DNA of 64,000 nt from Bacillus sp. ISL-55 (GCF_018613155.1 NZ_JAGGQU010000022.1:1-64000); one strand, 5' to 3'; shown: positions 1-8,643, counted from the stretch's first letter. The notes: generated from the sequence alone by a model not told the origin. Numbers and translations: made by a program.

Positions 1-36
1 AGTTATCCACACCTAAATAATTTTTTAATTTCCTGG
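1..36. repeat. Copy of a 36-bp dispersed sequence with a DnaA-box-like start
   Basis: The first 36 bases match 15141-15176 at 33 of 36 positions. Bases 3-11 read TTATCCACA, the consensus DnaA box; the second copy has TTATCCATA. At 15141 the sequence follows directly after a hairpin-rich repeat element, so this copy is probably the tail of a similar element lying left of the window. Any function is unknown. Confidence 0.5.
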
Positions 37-47
37 TAAACATATTA

Positions 48-85
48 AAAAGGAACCCTTGAATATTCAAGGGTTCCTTTTATTT
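48..85. terminator. Stem-loop terminator left of pbpA
   Basis: A 16-bp perfect stem (48-63 with 66-81) around GGAACCCTTGAA, followed on the plus strand by TTTTATTTT. It probably ends a gene outside the window. A weak promoter for the next gene may lie just after it (TTTACA at 98-103, TACACT at 122-127, 18-bp spacer). Confidence 0.8.
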
Positions 86-172
86 TACAGGAAAACCTTT
101 ACAGAGTAGTAAATCTTTACGTACACTAATGGTAATAGATGGTTTTTATATTTTAATAGGATGTGAGAAAAC

Positions 173-2257
173 TTGCCTAAAAAAAAGAATACAACACCAA
201 TAAGGGTCAATATTCTATTCTTTTCAGTCTTTATTCTCTTTTCATTGCTGGTCCTTCGCCTCGGTATTGTCCAAATCGTACATGGTGAAGATTATAAACG
301 TGAAATTAATCGCAAGGAAGATGTGACAGTCAATAACCCTGTCCCGCGAGGAAAGATGCTGGATAGAAACCACAAAGTAATCGTCGACAACAAACCACTG
401 AATGCAATTACATATACGAATGAAGGGGCTTCCCAGAAGGAAATGCTCCAAGTAGCTGCAAAGTTAGCCAGAATCATTGAGAAAGATACAGATAAAGTCC
501 GTGAGAGAGATATGAAGGATTTCTGGATGATCAAGCATCCAGAAGAAGCAAAGAAACTTATAAAAGATAAAGAGATGGAGCTTTTCAGAAATAAAAAGCT
601 GAAAAACAAAGATTTATATAAACTACAGCTTGAGAGAGTTACAAAAAAGCATCTTAGTCAACTAACTGAGCAGGATATAGAAGAGCTTGCTATTTTCAGA
701 ATCATGAACAGCGGCTATAAATTCGTGCCGCAAATCATCAAAAATGAAGACGTCACACAGGAAGAATATGCGCTAGTCAATGAAAATCTGTCACTGCTTC
801 CTGGTGTTAATGCTACGACTGACTGGGACCGGGAATATACGTATGAAGAAGCCTTTAAACCTGTACTAGGAAGAATCACGACAAGCAGTGAAGGTCTTCC
901 TGCCGAAAGACTTGATTATTTCATGTCACGTGGTTATACACGTAATGACCGTGTTGGGAAAAGCAATCTCGAACTTGAATATGAAGATGTACTTCAGGGT
1001 AAAAAAGAAAAAATTGTGAATGTGACCGATAAAGCCGGCGAACTTCTGGAAAAAGAAGTAGTTTCAGAAGGACAGCGCGGAAAAGATCTAGTCCTAAGTA
1101 TTGATATGGATCTCCAGCTCGCTGTCGAGGAAATTGTCGAGAAGGAATTATGGGCTGCCAAACGGTCTCCAGGCACAGGATTACTTGACAGTGCCTACGT
1201 TGTTTTAATGGACCCGAACACTGGTGAGGTACTGACAATGGCAGGAAAAAAAATCGTAAAAGACGAGAAAACAAAAGAAATTTATATGGAAGATGACGCA
1301 CTTGGCAACATACTTAAAACCTTTAACGTCGGCTCTGTCGTCAAAGGGGCAACGGTTTTTACCGGCTATAAAACAGGCGCAATCAGTTCAACTACCAGAT
1401 TTGATGATAGAGCACTTGATATAAAAGGTACTCCTATTAAGAAATCCTATAGCTACCTCGGTGTCTTGAATGACATCGATGCCTTGAAGAGATCATCCAA
1501 CGTCTATATGTTCCATACCGCAATCAGGATCGGGAATGGCGTCTACCGTTATCAGAAGCCGTTGAACCTTGAGCCAGAAGTATGGGATACGATCCGCAAT
1601 TCCTTTGCCTCATTCGGACTTGGCATCCGTACAGGAATTGATCTGCCAAATGAACAAACAGGTGCTAAAGGAGCAAATTATCCGGTTGGTAAGGTACTTG
1701 ATTTAGTTATCGGTCAATATGACACGTATTCGAATATGCAGCTTGCCCAGTATATCTCTACGATTGCCAACGGAGGATATCGCATGCAGCCAAAAATTGT
1801 AAAGGAAATTCGGGAACCAGCCATGAATGGCGAAGAACTGGGACCTATCTATAAGTCCTTTTCTCCGAATGTACTCAATGATATTGGCGGGAAAGAACAG
1901 TGGCTTGAAAGAGTCCATATTGGCTTTAAAAAAGTAATGCAGGAACCTGGTGGTACAGCATATTCCTATTTCAACACAGCAACCTATTCGCCTGCTGGGA
2001 AAACCGGTACTGCAGAGGCTTTCTACGATGGTCAATATCGAGTAAAAGGAGATGCCCTAATAGATACAATGAATCTTAGCCTTGTTGGCTATGCACCATC
2101 AGACAATCCAGAAATCGCCATGGCTGTGATAGTACCCTGGGCTTACCAGGGCAGTGTTGACCACGGTGCTAACAAAAAGATTGGCCGTGCTGTTATGGAT
2201 GCATATTTCAACATGAAAAACGGTACTGAACAACCCAACGAAGAAACTGAAGAGTAA
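173..2257 (+). CDS. pbpA: Class B penicillin-binding protein (PbpA/PbpH type transpeptidase)
   Basis: Peptidoglycan D,D-transpeptidase anchored in the membrane by one N-terminal segment (about residues 13-36), with catalysis outside the cell. After the anchor comes a PBP-dimer region opening with VPRGKMLDRN, then the transpeptidase domain with the three penicilloyl motifs: SVVK in the stretch FNVGSVVKGATVF, SSN, and KTGT in AGKTGTAEAF. The 694-residue length and sequence style match B. subtilis PbpA/PbpH, which support cell elongation. PbpA and PbpH cannot be separated by eye, so the symbol is provisional. Translation starts at TTG (173), preceded by a weak purine-rich site. It stands alone and is followed by a bidirectional terminator. 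Confidence 0.9.
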   Translation: MPKKKNTTPIRVNILFFSVFILFSLLVLRLGIVQIVHGEDYKREINRKEDVTVNNPVPRGKMLDRNHKVIVDNKPLNAITYTNEGASQKEMLQVAAKLARIIEKDTDKVRERDMKDFWMIKHPEEAKKLIKDKEMELFRNKKLKNKDLYKLQLERVTKKHLSQLTEQDIEELAIFRIMNSGYKFVPQIIKNEDVTQEEYALVNENLSLLPGVNATTDWDREYTYEEAFKPVLGRITTSSEGLPAERLDYFMSRGYTRNDRVGKSNLELEYEDVLQGKKEKIVNVTDKAGELLEKEVVSEGQRGKDLVLSIDMDLQLAVEEIVEKELWAAKRSPGTGLLDSAYVVLMDPNTGEVLTMAGKKIVKDEKTKEIYMEDDALGNILKTFNVGSVVKGATVFTGYKTGAISSTTRFDDRALDIKGTPIKKSYSYLGVLNDIDALKRSSNVYMFHTAIRIGNGVYRYQKPLNLEPEVWDTIRNSFASFGLGIRTGIDLPNEQTGAKGANYPVGKVLDLVIGQYDTYSNMQLAQYISTIANGGYRMQPKIVKEIREPAMNGEELGPIYKSFSPNVLNDIGGKEQWLERVHIGFKKVMQEPGGTAYSYFNTATYSPAGKTGTAEAFYDGQYRVKGDALIDTMNLSLVGYAPSDNPEIAMAVIVPWAYQGSVDHGANKKIGRAVMDAYFNMKNGTEQPNEETEE

Positions 2258-2317
2258 GAGACGCGTTCCTGCTCTCGGTTGCTATTAGCTCTGTTGGTAA
2301 TTTGGAGGATTGATAAG

Positions 2318-2345
2318 AAAAGCAGTGCCTTTTGGCACTGCTTTT
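2318..2345. terminator. Bidirectional terminator between convergent genes
   Basis: A 12-bp perfect stem AAAAGCAGTGCC / GGCACTGCTTTT with a 4-base loop. Its A and T runs suit both the upstream PBP gene and the convergent lipoprotein gene. Confidence 0.9.
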
Positions 2346-2354
2346 CAGCTTCTT

Positions 2355-2858
2355 TTACAATTCTTTCGCAAGAGAAGGCTTATTCATTTCAAGGCTTTCA
2401 AATGCGGCGCCAATTTTTTCTTCACCCTGTGTGAATTTTTCATCAGCAGCATCAAAAGCTGGAGCATCTTTCTTTAGCTCTTCTGATTTCATTTTATAAG
2501 ATTCTGCAATATCTTTAAGAGCAGTCTCCAGATCCGCCTTTTGATCCTTCAAATCCGCAGGCACTTCAAGTCCTTCTACCTTAGTTGCAACAGCGGCTGC
2601 TGATTCACTCGCAGCTGCCTTTTCTTCAGGTGTCGGCTCCTCTGCTCCCTCATATGCATTTAGATCAGCATCAGCATCGTTGATCGTCCTAACAATGCTC
2701 ATGTAGAATTTATACATAACACTCTTCGGGTTTGCAGCAGGTTTTGCAGCTTCCTCTGATTTCTTATTTTCAGGTTGTGCTTCTTCTTTTTCTCCTGAGC
2801 ATGCAGTCAACCCGATTGCGAATGTGATCGCTGAAAGTAAAATCCAAAATTTCTTCAT
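2355..2858 (-). CDS. Small helical lipoprotein of unknown function
   Basis: A 167-residue lipoprotein: basic start MKKFWILL, hydrophobic stretch, and lipobox LTAC, giving a lipidated Cys at about residue 20. The rest is charged, rich in Glu, Lys and Ala, and likely helical (linker EEAQPENKKSEEAAKP, then AEEPTPEEKAAASESAAA). Residues after the linker resemble the YkyA or DUF3829-like helical lipoproteins only in composition, so no function is assigned. The ORF is open six codons further upstream, but GGGGAG lies about 8 bases before ATG at 2858 and fixes this start. It converges on pbpA. Confidence 0.8.
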   Translation of the reverse strand: MKKFWILLSAITFAIGLTACSGEKEEAQPENKKSEEAAKPAANPKSVMYKFYMSIVRTINDADADLNAYEGAEEPTPEEKAAASESAAAVATKVEGLEVPADLKDQKADLETALKDIAESYKMKSEELKKDAPAFDAADEKFTQGEEKIGAAFESLEMNKPSLAKEL

Positions 2859-3015
2859 CTTTCTTCTCCCCTTCATACTATATATCGCTAAATGTGAAGC
2901 CTAAATTTCACACAGCTTTTTCATTATAAAGGGATTATTTAACAAATACAATTTTTTTATGACAAACTTTATAAAAAAGTCCCCACTTGCTAAAAAGCAC
3001 TAACGAGTTACTTTT

Positions 3016-3486
3016 TCACCACTTTAGCATGATAATGAAATCGTTAGTGTCAGTTTTAAACTCATACGTCTTTTTAAACCCCAGGTTTTCATATAGCTTC
3101 ATTGCCCTCTTATTAAATTCAGCAACAGTCAACCTCAAAATCGGTTCCGAATTTAAAGTTTTCAGTTCGTTTAATACAAACGAAACAAACATTGAGCCAT
3201 TTCCCTTCCCAGTTAACTCAGGATGCATTCCTACTCCTACATCTATTGCCGGTTCGGAATATGCACCTGACCCTCTTCCAGCTGGAACCTGGGCTGTATG
3301 CCCACTGCAATAAAACCCAATTAATGCCCCACTCTCATCCTCTACGGCTATATAACCCTCATTCATTAATTCACTTATAGCATCATCGTTAACATCATTA
3401 TTATATAAATCATACGGCGGGTCATACTTCCAACTTAAAATATCCATCGCAAGAACCTTCGTCATCTTTCTGCTATATAACCTCAC
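3016..3486 (-). CDS. GNAT family N-acetyltransferase
   Basis: A GNAT-fold acetyltransferase of about 156 residues. Seen: a beta strand YIAVEDESGALIGFYCSG, the acetyl-CoA region VGVGMHPELTGKGNGSMFV (variant of the Q/RxxGxG/A motif), and the typical C-terminal NKRAMKLYENLGFKKTYEF. Substrate unknown; the family acetylates amines on small molecules or proteins. A GGGGGGAAGAG ribosome site sits 7 bases before GTG at 3486, so that codon is preferred to the ATG at 3501, which lies inside the ribosome site. It stands alone. Confidence 0.85.
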   Translation of the reverse strand: MRLYSRKMTKVLAMDILSWKYDPPYDLYNNDVNDDAISELMNEGYIAVEDESGALIGFYCSGHTAQVPAGRGSGAYSEPAIDVGVGMHPELTGKGNGSMFVSFVLNELKTLNSEPILRLTVAEFNKRAMKLYENLGFKKTYEFKTDTNDFIIMLKW

Positions 3487-3698
3487 GACTCTTCCCCCCA
3501 TCTATTTATCAAAATATTATTTAATATTTATTTGACATTCAATACCAAAAAATTCTATTAGTTTTGTATACAGTATAATAAATAAAAACCCTTTTTACTA
3601 TTTTGTCATTTTTTCGTAATAATTGGTTTAAGAGTTTCTACTGCGGGAATATAAGTAGTAACAAAACAAAAACAATTAATGACAGGAGCGATTACATA

Positions 3699-3806
3699 AT
3701 GATTACTACATTCGCATTACTTGGAGGAGCTTTCGCAATCGCCGCTGGTTTAAATTTCTTTGCAGTTAATGAAAATGCCTTTATAGATGACGAAGCAACT
3801 AACTAA
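3699..3806 (+). CDS. Small 35-residue membrane peptide
   Basis: ATG at 3699 with GGAG about 11 bases upstream opens a 35-codon frame: MITTFALLGGAFAIAAG, a hydrophobic segment, then NENAFIDDEATN, an acidic tail. One predicted transmembrane helix with the tail on one side. A strong terminator begins one base after the stop, which supports a genuine small gene. Upstream DNA is AT-rich with TATAAT at 3574-3579, but no clear -35 box at normal spacing. The frame continues open upstream to 3603 without a ribosome site. No family recognised; it resembles in layout the small membrane peptide at 13613-13744. Confidence 0.6.
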   Translation: MITTFALLGGAFAIAAGLNFFAVNENAFIDDEATN

Positions 3807-3835
3807 AGAGACGCTGTCCGCAGCGTCTCTTTTTC
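3807..3835 (+). terminator. Terminator after the small membrane peptide
   Basis: A 10-bp perfect stem AGAGACGCTG / CAGCGTCTCT with a TCCG loop, followed by TTTTT. Confidence 0.9.
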
Positions 3836-3948
3836 TGTGGATTTGAACATTTTTTGTATTTTTGTTTTGGCGCAGGAAATACTAGAATTGAAGAGAATTA
3901 GTTAAGCATAAGCGTCTAGCCTCATATCTATTAAGGAGGTACGGAAAC

Positions 3949-4512
3949 ATGCAGACACCAGATATATTATCAGGTGAACAAGTTATATTGTGCAAAGTCA
4001 AAGAACAGGATCTGGACACATGGTGGGGCCTGATCCACAATGACGAACATCCTGAATGGAAAAAATGGGATGCTCCTTACTATCCTCTAAGGCGAGAAAG
4101 CCTTGATAAGTTTAAAGAACAAATGACGAACCTCATCCGTCAGGGATATGACAGAAAGTACCTTATAAAAGTAGATGATGAAATTATCGGAATGGTAACA
4201 TATTACTGGGAACACGAATCTTCACAATGGCTTGAAATTGGGATTGTTATTTATTTGCCAGAATATTGGAATGGCGGGTATGGGACAGAGGCATTAAAAG
4301 TATGGATTGCTCACCTATTTGAAACTTTCCCAATTCCAAGAGTCGGCTTTACTACCTGGTCCGGCAATTCCAGGATGCTTACAGTCGGTAAAAAACTGGG
4401 AATGGTCGAAGAGGCTCGAATCAGGAAATGCCGGCTCTATAACGGGAAATACTATGATTCAATAAAAATGGGATTATTAAGAGAAGAATGGGAAGCTCAG
4501 CAACACTCCTGA
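3949..4512 (+). CDS. GNAT acetyltransferase, RimJ/RimL-like
   Basis: A 187-residue GNAT protein. The core reads LEIGIVIYLPEYWNGGYGTEALKVW split over the acetyl-CoA site (YWNGGYGTEA, the Q/RxxGxG/A region), followed by VGFTTWSGNSRMLTVGKKLGM, a pattern typical of the RimJ/RimL (Acetyltransf_3) subgroup, and ends with a phenol/charged strand region (YNGKYYDSIKMGLL). Members of this subgroup acetylate protein N-termini or small amines; the substrate here is unknown. TAAGGAGGT lies 8 bases before the ATG. Single gene between two terminators. Confidence 0.9.
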   Translation: MQTPDILSGEQVILCKVKEQDLDTWWGLIHNDEHPEWKKWDAPYYPLRRESLDKFKEQMTNLIRQGYDRKYLIKVDDEIIGMVTYYWEHESSQWLEIGIVIYLPEYWNGGYGTEALKVWIAHLFETFPIPRVGFTTWSGNSRMLTVGKKLGMVEEARIRKCRLYNGKYYDSIKMGLLREEWEAQQHS

Positions 4513-4564
4513 ATCTGCGAAAGGCTATGACTACTGTGCTAGGCAATGTACTTTAAGCTGTTAA

Positions 4565-4609
4565 AAACAGGCTAAAACGGCTCGTTATCCGAGTGTTTTT
4601 AGCCTGTTT
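4565..4609. terminator. Bidirectional terminator between two GNAT genes
   Basis: A 13-bp perfect stem AAACAGGCTAAAA / TTTTAGCCTGTTT with an inner short GC hairpin in the loop. Serves the convergent genes on both sides. Confidence 0.85.
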
Positions 4610-4622
4610 AATTTGATTAATT

Positions 4623-5120
4623 TCAAAGTATTCTTGACATATAAAACTCATCTTTATATTCACCATCGACAAGCAACGAATTCTTCTTGGTACCTTCTAT
4701 TTCAAAACCCATCTTCTTGTACAAGGAGACTCCTGCCAGATTCTCTGTCATCACGGTTAATTCCAATCTGTGAATCCCAACTTGTTTTCCCCAGCTGAAA
4801 AGCTCTTCAAAAAGTCTTGTACCAATTCCGAAGCCGCGAAAACCTTCCTTTATCCCAATAACAAGATAAGCTGTATGCTTGGTACGGCATACGCTTCCTC
4901 CTTTAGCGATTAAATAGCCTGCGAGTCCACTGTCAGCCTCTGCCAGAAAAATATTAGAGTTTTCTTCAGCCCTAAGAGCCTGAATCATTTTTCTTTGAGC
5001 CTCCGGATTGAATTTTCTTTCACCAGGTCCATAAAGCATGAAATTCGTAGTATTTTCTACCTCTTGAATAAGTTTTGAAAAATTCTCTGTATCTCGTTCT
5101 TCAGCTTGACGAATTTTCAT
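4623..5120 (-). CDS. GNAT family N-acetyltransferase
   Basis: A 165-residue GNAT protein with start MKIRQAEERD, acetyl-CoA motif GFRGFGIGTRLFEEL (R-G-F-G-I-G pattern) and C-terminal NLAGVSLYKKMGFEIEGTKKN, closely matching small ribosomal-protein-like or diamine acetyltransferases. The substrate cannot be told. GAGGAG lies 7 bases before ATG at 5120; the seven upstream codons that remain open have no ribosome site. Monocistronic. Confidence 0.88.
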   Translation of the reverse strand: MKIRQAEERDTENFSKLIQEVENTTNFMLYGPGERKFNPEAQRKMIQALRAEENSNIFLAEADSGLAGYLIAKGGSVCRTKHTAYLVIGIKEGFRGFGIGTRLFEELFSWGKQVGIHRLELTVMTENLAGVSLYKKMGFEIEGTKKNSLLVDGEYKDEFYMSRIL

Positions 5121-5172
5121 TGAAGATCTCCTCACTATCACTCATTATGTATTCTCTATTATTCGTTATAAA

Positions 5173-5198
5173 AAAACAGAGGGAAAAGCCTCTGTTTT
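5173..5198 (-). terminator. Terminator of the DUF1002 gene
   Basis: A 10-bp stem AAAACAGAGG / CCTCTGTTTT that overlaps the stop codon region; the T run is on the minus strand. Confidence 0.85.
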
Positions 5199-6117
5199 AG
5201 GAAAAAATACTCTTTATGCTTTCAATTAGTTCTTTAAAAAAGTTCGAGACGGATTCCAGGAAGCCTTTGTCTCCTACTGCTTCCTCGATTCTCTTCTGGA
5301 TATCAGTAGAAAGGTTTTCTAACTGAGTTTTAACATTGTCAAAATTGATGTTCAAATCGCGCATTTTATTGAATAAGTCAACGAGCAGCTGTCTGTCTTC
5401 AGGGCTAAGCTGAATCCCGAGAGACTTTAGCTTTTCATCGATAATTTTCTCGACTTCTTCTTTAGTGGCTGGATTTTGAGAAGCAATCTCTTTTTTAATT
5501 TCTGTCAGAAGCTCACTGACTTTATCCTGATCGAGCCCCTCTTTTTTAGCTAGTTTTGTTGCCAGGTTCAATTCTTGATTGGCAACTTCAGTACGATCCT
5601 TATCAAGGGCTGTGCCTTCTCCTTCGTCATATGCCTTATAGATTCCCACTAGAGCTGAGTGACCGGTTACTTTGACTGGTGAAACGACATCTACAATGGC
5701 ATCCTCAATTCCTGCTGTCAACAGCGCGTTGGCGTACATTTCATCCGTTACTTCCGTTATATTTTCTGGAGTGACTTGGTTAATCACAAGCCCTTCTCCG
5801 GTATCCTTTCTGGTAATCTTGGCAGATGAATACATATTGGAATGTTCATCGCCGTCGATATAGGTTACTAGATCTTTTCCTGTTACAACAATTTCCTTAA
5901 CTTTGGAAGGATCTTTGATTCCGAGGAGATTCCTGACTTCATCTTTCTGCTTATCTGAAAGTGCTTCACCATAAACTACAATTGGTGGTCCGTATTTCTC
6001 ATTTATGACATCCTCATCATTGTCATTGGAAGCAAATGCAGGGACAGTATAAATACCCAAAGCAAAAACAAACAGGCTAAATAAAACTGAGATTTTCATC
6101 AAGTGCTTAACTTTCAT
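5197..6117 (-). CDS. Secreted DUF1002 protein, YpuA-like
   Basis: An exported protein of 306 residues: basic start MKVKHLMK, hydrophobic core, and signal cleavage likely after TVPAFA-S. The mature part starts with a charged stretch and then VVYGEALSDKQKDEVRNLLG, the start of the DUF1002 domain also found in B. subtilis YpuA. Later parts are helical and charged (LATKLAKKEGLDQDKVSELL; LSPEDRQLLVDLFNKM). The function of the family is not established. AAAGGAGAAA sits 8 bases before ATG at 6117; the GTG start seven codons upstream overlaps this ribosome site and is rejected. Monocistronic with its own terminator. Confidence 0.85.
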   Translation of the reverse strand: MKVKHLMKISVLFSLFVFALGIYTVPAFASNDNDEDVINEKYGPPIVVYGEALSDKQKDEVRNLLGIKDPSKVKEIVVTGKDLVTYIDGDEHSNMYSSAKITRKDTGEGLVINQVTPENITEVTDEMYANALLTAGIEDAIVDVVSPVKVTGHSALVGIYKAYDEGEGTALDKDRTEVANQELNLATKLAKKEGLDQDKVSELLTEIKKEIASQNPATKEEVEKIIDEKLKSLGIQLSPEDRQLLVDLFNKMRDLNINFDNVKTQLENLSTDIQKRIEEAVGDKGFLESVSNFFKELIESIKSIFS

Positions 6118-6316
6118 AAATTGTTTCTCCTTTATCACTTTATTTTACCTACTTACCCTTCATACAACAGTTAGAACCTGGTGAATGATTTCCCATCAGT
6201 TGGGCTCTTTTCAAAGGGTCCCTTATTAGTACGAATATTTCTGACAAAAAGTTTCATTGACAAGCTCATGAAAAGGTATCAGGAATTACTTTCCATTAAT
6301 GTTCCTCACAAGCATA

Positions 6317-7057
6317 TTATCTTATAAAAATTTCATCTTCACTTAAAAATCTAAGATACTCTGTTGATGAACCTCCACTTCCAAAACCATTCGTGTTTGG
6401 ATAAGAGGGATACTCATTGTTCCCGTCGGTAGATGTTGACTGCCAGCCGAAGTAATATTGAGCTGGCGGAAAAAAGTCAGCAAATAAACCATTTGGCTTC
6501 ATTTCTTCCATTCGGTTAATTTCTGCTTGTATAAATTCTTGCCAATCTGAAGGAATTGAAGAATAACCATATGACTTTTCTCCAACCTTTTCTCGGTAAT
6601 CCATTTGAATACCGGGATCATACTGATGCTTTCCATCAGAAACGGAAAATCCACGTTCTTTAATCAAGAAAAACGATAAGTATTTCAAATCATTCTCGGG
6701 ATGGAAATTCCACAAAATATAATGTGATGAGGGGTCATTAGCATCAATCTTCCAGATTAGCGGCATGCTGCCGGTAGAAAAGCTTGATAATTGCCATTCA
6801 TGCTTCTGCCACTCCCAAAAGCTTATACCATAACTTTCGTCTTCTGTAATGAAAGGAATATGCACATGCTTTTCATCAAGAAAAATCGTGTCTTGTATTT
6901 CCGCTATATCAACTTTGTTATACGAATCACTAAAGACTGCCTTTATTTCTTCCTGGTCTGGAAAGGTTGCTGGAGGAGCAAGAAAATACCAATAAAAAAT
7001 TCCGCCACCAATTAGAATCAGGATAAGGAAAATAGGCACAAGCACCTTTATCCGCAT
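6317..7057 (-). CDS. Membrane-anchored extracytoplasmic protein, unknown
   Basis: 246 residues with one N-terminal transmembrane segment (VLVPIFLILILIGGGIFYWYF) and a soluble, aromatic-rich domain outside the membrane. Tryptophan and tyrosine are frequent (FWEWQKHEWQL; PPAQYYFGWQS) and a Gly/Ser/Asn-rich patch occurs near the end (NTNGFGSGGSS). No family recognised. The start overlaps tightly with the preceding gene: GGGGGAG of its ribosome site contains the stop region of the 7062-7766 gene, only 4 bases apart, so the two are co-translated. The pair is probably an operon with the YdcF-like gene upstream. Confidence 0.75.
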   Translation of the reverse strand: MRIKVLVPIFLILILIGGGIFYWYFLAPPATFPDQEEIKAVFSDSYNKVDIAEIQDTIFLDEKHVHIPFITEDESYGISFWEWQKHEWQLSSFSTGSMPLIWKIDANDPSSHYILWNFHPENDLKYLSFFLIKERGFSVSDGKHQYDPGIQMDYREKVGEKSYGYSSIPSDWQEFIQAEINRMEEMKPNGLFADFFPPAQYYFGWQSTSTDGNNEYPSYPNTNGFGSGGSSTEYLRFLSEDEIFIR

Positions 7058-7061
7058 TAAG

Positions 7062-7766
7062 TTACTCCCCCTTCTTCAGCAAAGATTTTTCGGCACGAAA
7101 GTAAACTTGCTTTTGGCCAGTTGAGATTAGGATCCCTTTTCCATCATGTTCAACAAAAATCATAGGCTCAATACCGCTCCCCCATTTTGCTTCAGTTCCT
7201 GCAAGCTGATATGGGAATCTTTCTTCGGCTTTTGAAAGTTCACCCGCGGACTCAAAGGCTTCGTAGTACCATTTCTCACTATATACAGCCTCTTCCTTGA
7301 AACTGTCCAATTGAACAAGAAGAGAATCCATGTCCAATATCTTATTTTCTGCAGAGGGATGTGTTTGAATGATCTTTCCTTTGTTGATATCCGAAAGATA
7401 GGTTGATATCTCATTGGCAGGGAATATAGCCGAATGGATTAGTGGATTGATTAGTGAAACTGCTAAAAAGATATAATTGGCAAAGAAACCTAACCAGGCA
7501 TACTTCCGATACTTTTCCCAGCTCTTTCCTTCGTTTTTTCGAGAATAGATTCCATATAAAATCCATACACCAAGCGGAAGGATGGCTAATTTTATCAGTT
7601 GATCCATATATGGCAGGTTAATAGAAAAAGAGAATAAGCCGACAAAAATGACAATAGCCAGCTTCCATATGATTGGTTTTACATCCTGCCTACTATAGAT
7701 ACGCCTTGCAAGAATGAAAATAGCACTCCATGCCACTAGATTCAGAACAATCTCAGGAGCGTTCAT
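7062..7766 (-). CDS. Polytopic membrane protein with soluble C-terminal domain, unknown
   Basis: 234 residues. Four hydrophobic stretches in the first half (residues about 5-20, 34-50, 57-74 and 90-112) and a soluble C-terminal half with no known motif (DSFKEEAVYSEKWYYEAFES, later ISTGQKQVYFRAEKSLLKK). GAGGTG is 5 bases before the ATG. Its stop is 4 bases before the start of the 6317-7057 gene. The order YdcF-like, polytopic protein, anchored protein on one strand suggests a membrane-associated unit, but no function can be assigned. Confidence 0.75.
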   Translation of the reverse strand: MNAPEIVLNLVAWSAIFILARRIYSRQDVKPIIWKLAIVIFVGLFSFSINLPYMDQLIKLAILPLGVWILYGIYSRKNEGKSWEKYRKYAWLGFFANYIFLAVSLINPLIHSAIFPANEISTYLSDINKGKIIQTHPSAENKILDMDSLLVQLDSFKEEAVYSEKWYYEAFESAGELSKAEERFPYQLAGTEAKWGSGIEPMIFVEHDGKGILISTGQKQVYFRAEKSLLKKGE

Positions 7767-7797
7767 AGCTTCACCTCATTTTTGTTACTGCTTATTC

Positions 7798-8382
7798 CTA
7801 CCTGAAAACATTGATCATGAAATACTTGGTCAGCGCAAGATATTCTCTTATATATGATTTCAACACTGCCTGAATTGGTGTTTTTGCAGCCAATCCATTT
7901 ATCTTTAGTTCTTCATTGTCTGCTATCATCTTGGCACGGAAGATATGGAAATCATTCGTCACCACTATGCCAATTTCAGCATTTTCAGGTATAACTTTTT
8001 TAGAAAATCCAATATTCTCGTACGTGTCAGTGGATTTATCTTCGAGGACAACCCTTGAATCCTCGATACCATGTTGAATTAGTTCCCTTTTAATACATTC
8101 GGCTTCAGATATGTCTTCCCCCGGGCCTTGACCACCGGAAGCGATCGCAATAGTATCAGGATTTTCCTTTAAATAATGTGCTGCGTGGTCAATACGGTAT
8201 TTTAGTGCCAACGAAGGAACTGTTCCTTTGACCCGCGCTCCTAGAATTATCATATAATCAGCATTCTTCGGAACATCCATGTTAGCGTGCTGAATTATTT
8301 TGTAATGAAGGTAACCTACATAAACCAAGGAAATGAGAAGTCCTGCTATCACAATTTTTTTGATTATTGGTTTCTTTATCAT
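7798..8382 (-). CDS. YdcF/SanA/ElyC family protein (DUF218)
   Basis: 194 residues: an N-terminal transmembrane segment (IVIAGLLISLVYVGYLHY) and a DUF218 domain with the family pattern MIILGARVKG, ASGGQGPGEDISEA, and later IGIVVTNDFHIFRAKMIA. Relatives SanA and ElyC in enterobacteria affect envelope permeability and peptidoglycan precursors at the lipid carrier step. The extracytoplasmic location is inferred. GGAGGG is 9 bases before the ATG. Probably first gene of the three-gene unit continuing to 6317. Confidence 0.88.
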   Translation of the reverse strand: MIKKPIIKKIVIAGLLISLVYVGYLHYKIIQHANMDVPKNADYMIILGARVKGTVPSLALKYRIDHAAHYLKENPDTIAIASGGQGPGEDISEAECIKRELIQHGIEDSRVVLEDKSTDTYENIGFSKKVIPENAEIGIVVTNDFHIFRAKMIADNEELKINGLAAKTPIQAVLKSYIREYLALTKYFMINVFR

Positions 8383-8456
8383 GATTATTAACCCTCCAAA
8401 TCGCTACTCTAATATTACCATCCTTTACCAAAGAAGGTTTGTAATTTTCTTTAAAA

Positions 8457-8643
8457 AAGGCTGTTTTCGTAAATAATGTTGTTAAAATCCTAAAGCCGAT
8501 TTTAACGAATATATACCTTTTTCGGAGGTCGGTATAAAGTTTACATGCTCTTTCCTCATAAAAAGCGTCTTCTTTACATGGGTAAACAGCTTATTTAATG
8601 CAATTTTGTCTTCAATAGCAACAAAGTTTGAGAAAAGAGCCTT
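8457..8643. mobile_element. MITE-like intergenic element with terminal inverted repeats
   Basis: A 187-bp segment whose ends are imperfect inverted copies: left AAGGCTGTTTTCGTAAATAA, right (reverse complement) AAGGCTCTTTTCTCAAACTT, with TGTTG continuing both. It carries no plausible gene. I recall similar sequences being scattered between genes of other Bacillaceae, which has not been checked. The rest of the 8383-8830 gap holds only AT-rich DNA and the racA ribosome site. Confidence 0.5.

Noticed and set aside
921-1301. 126-codon minus-strand ORF
   Set aside because: Antisense to the pbpA transpeptidase region without ribosome site.
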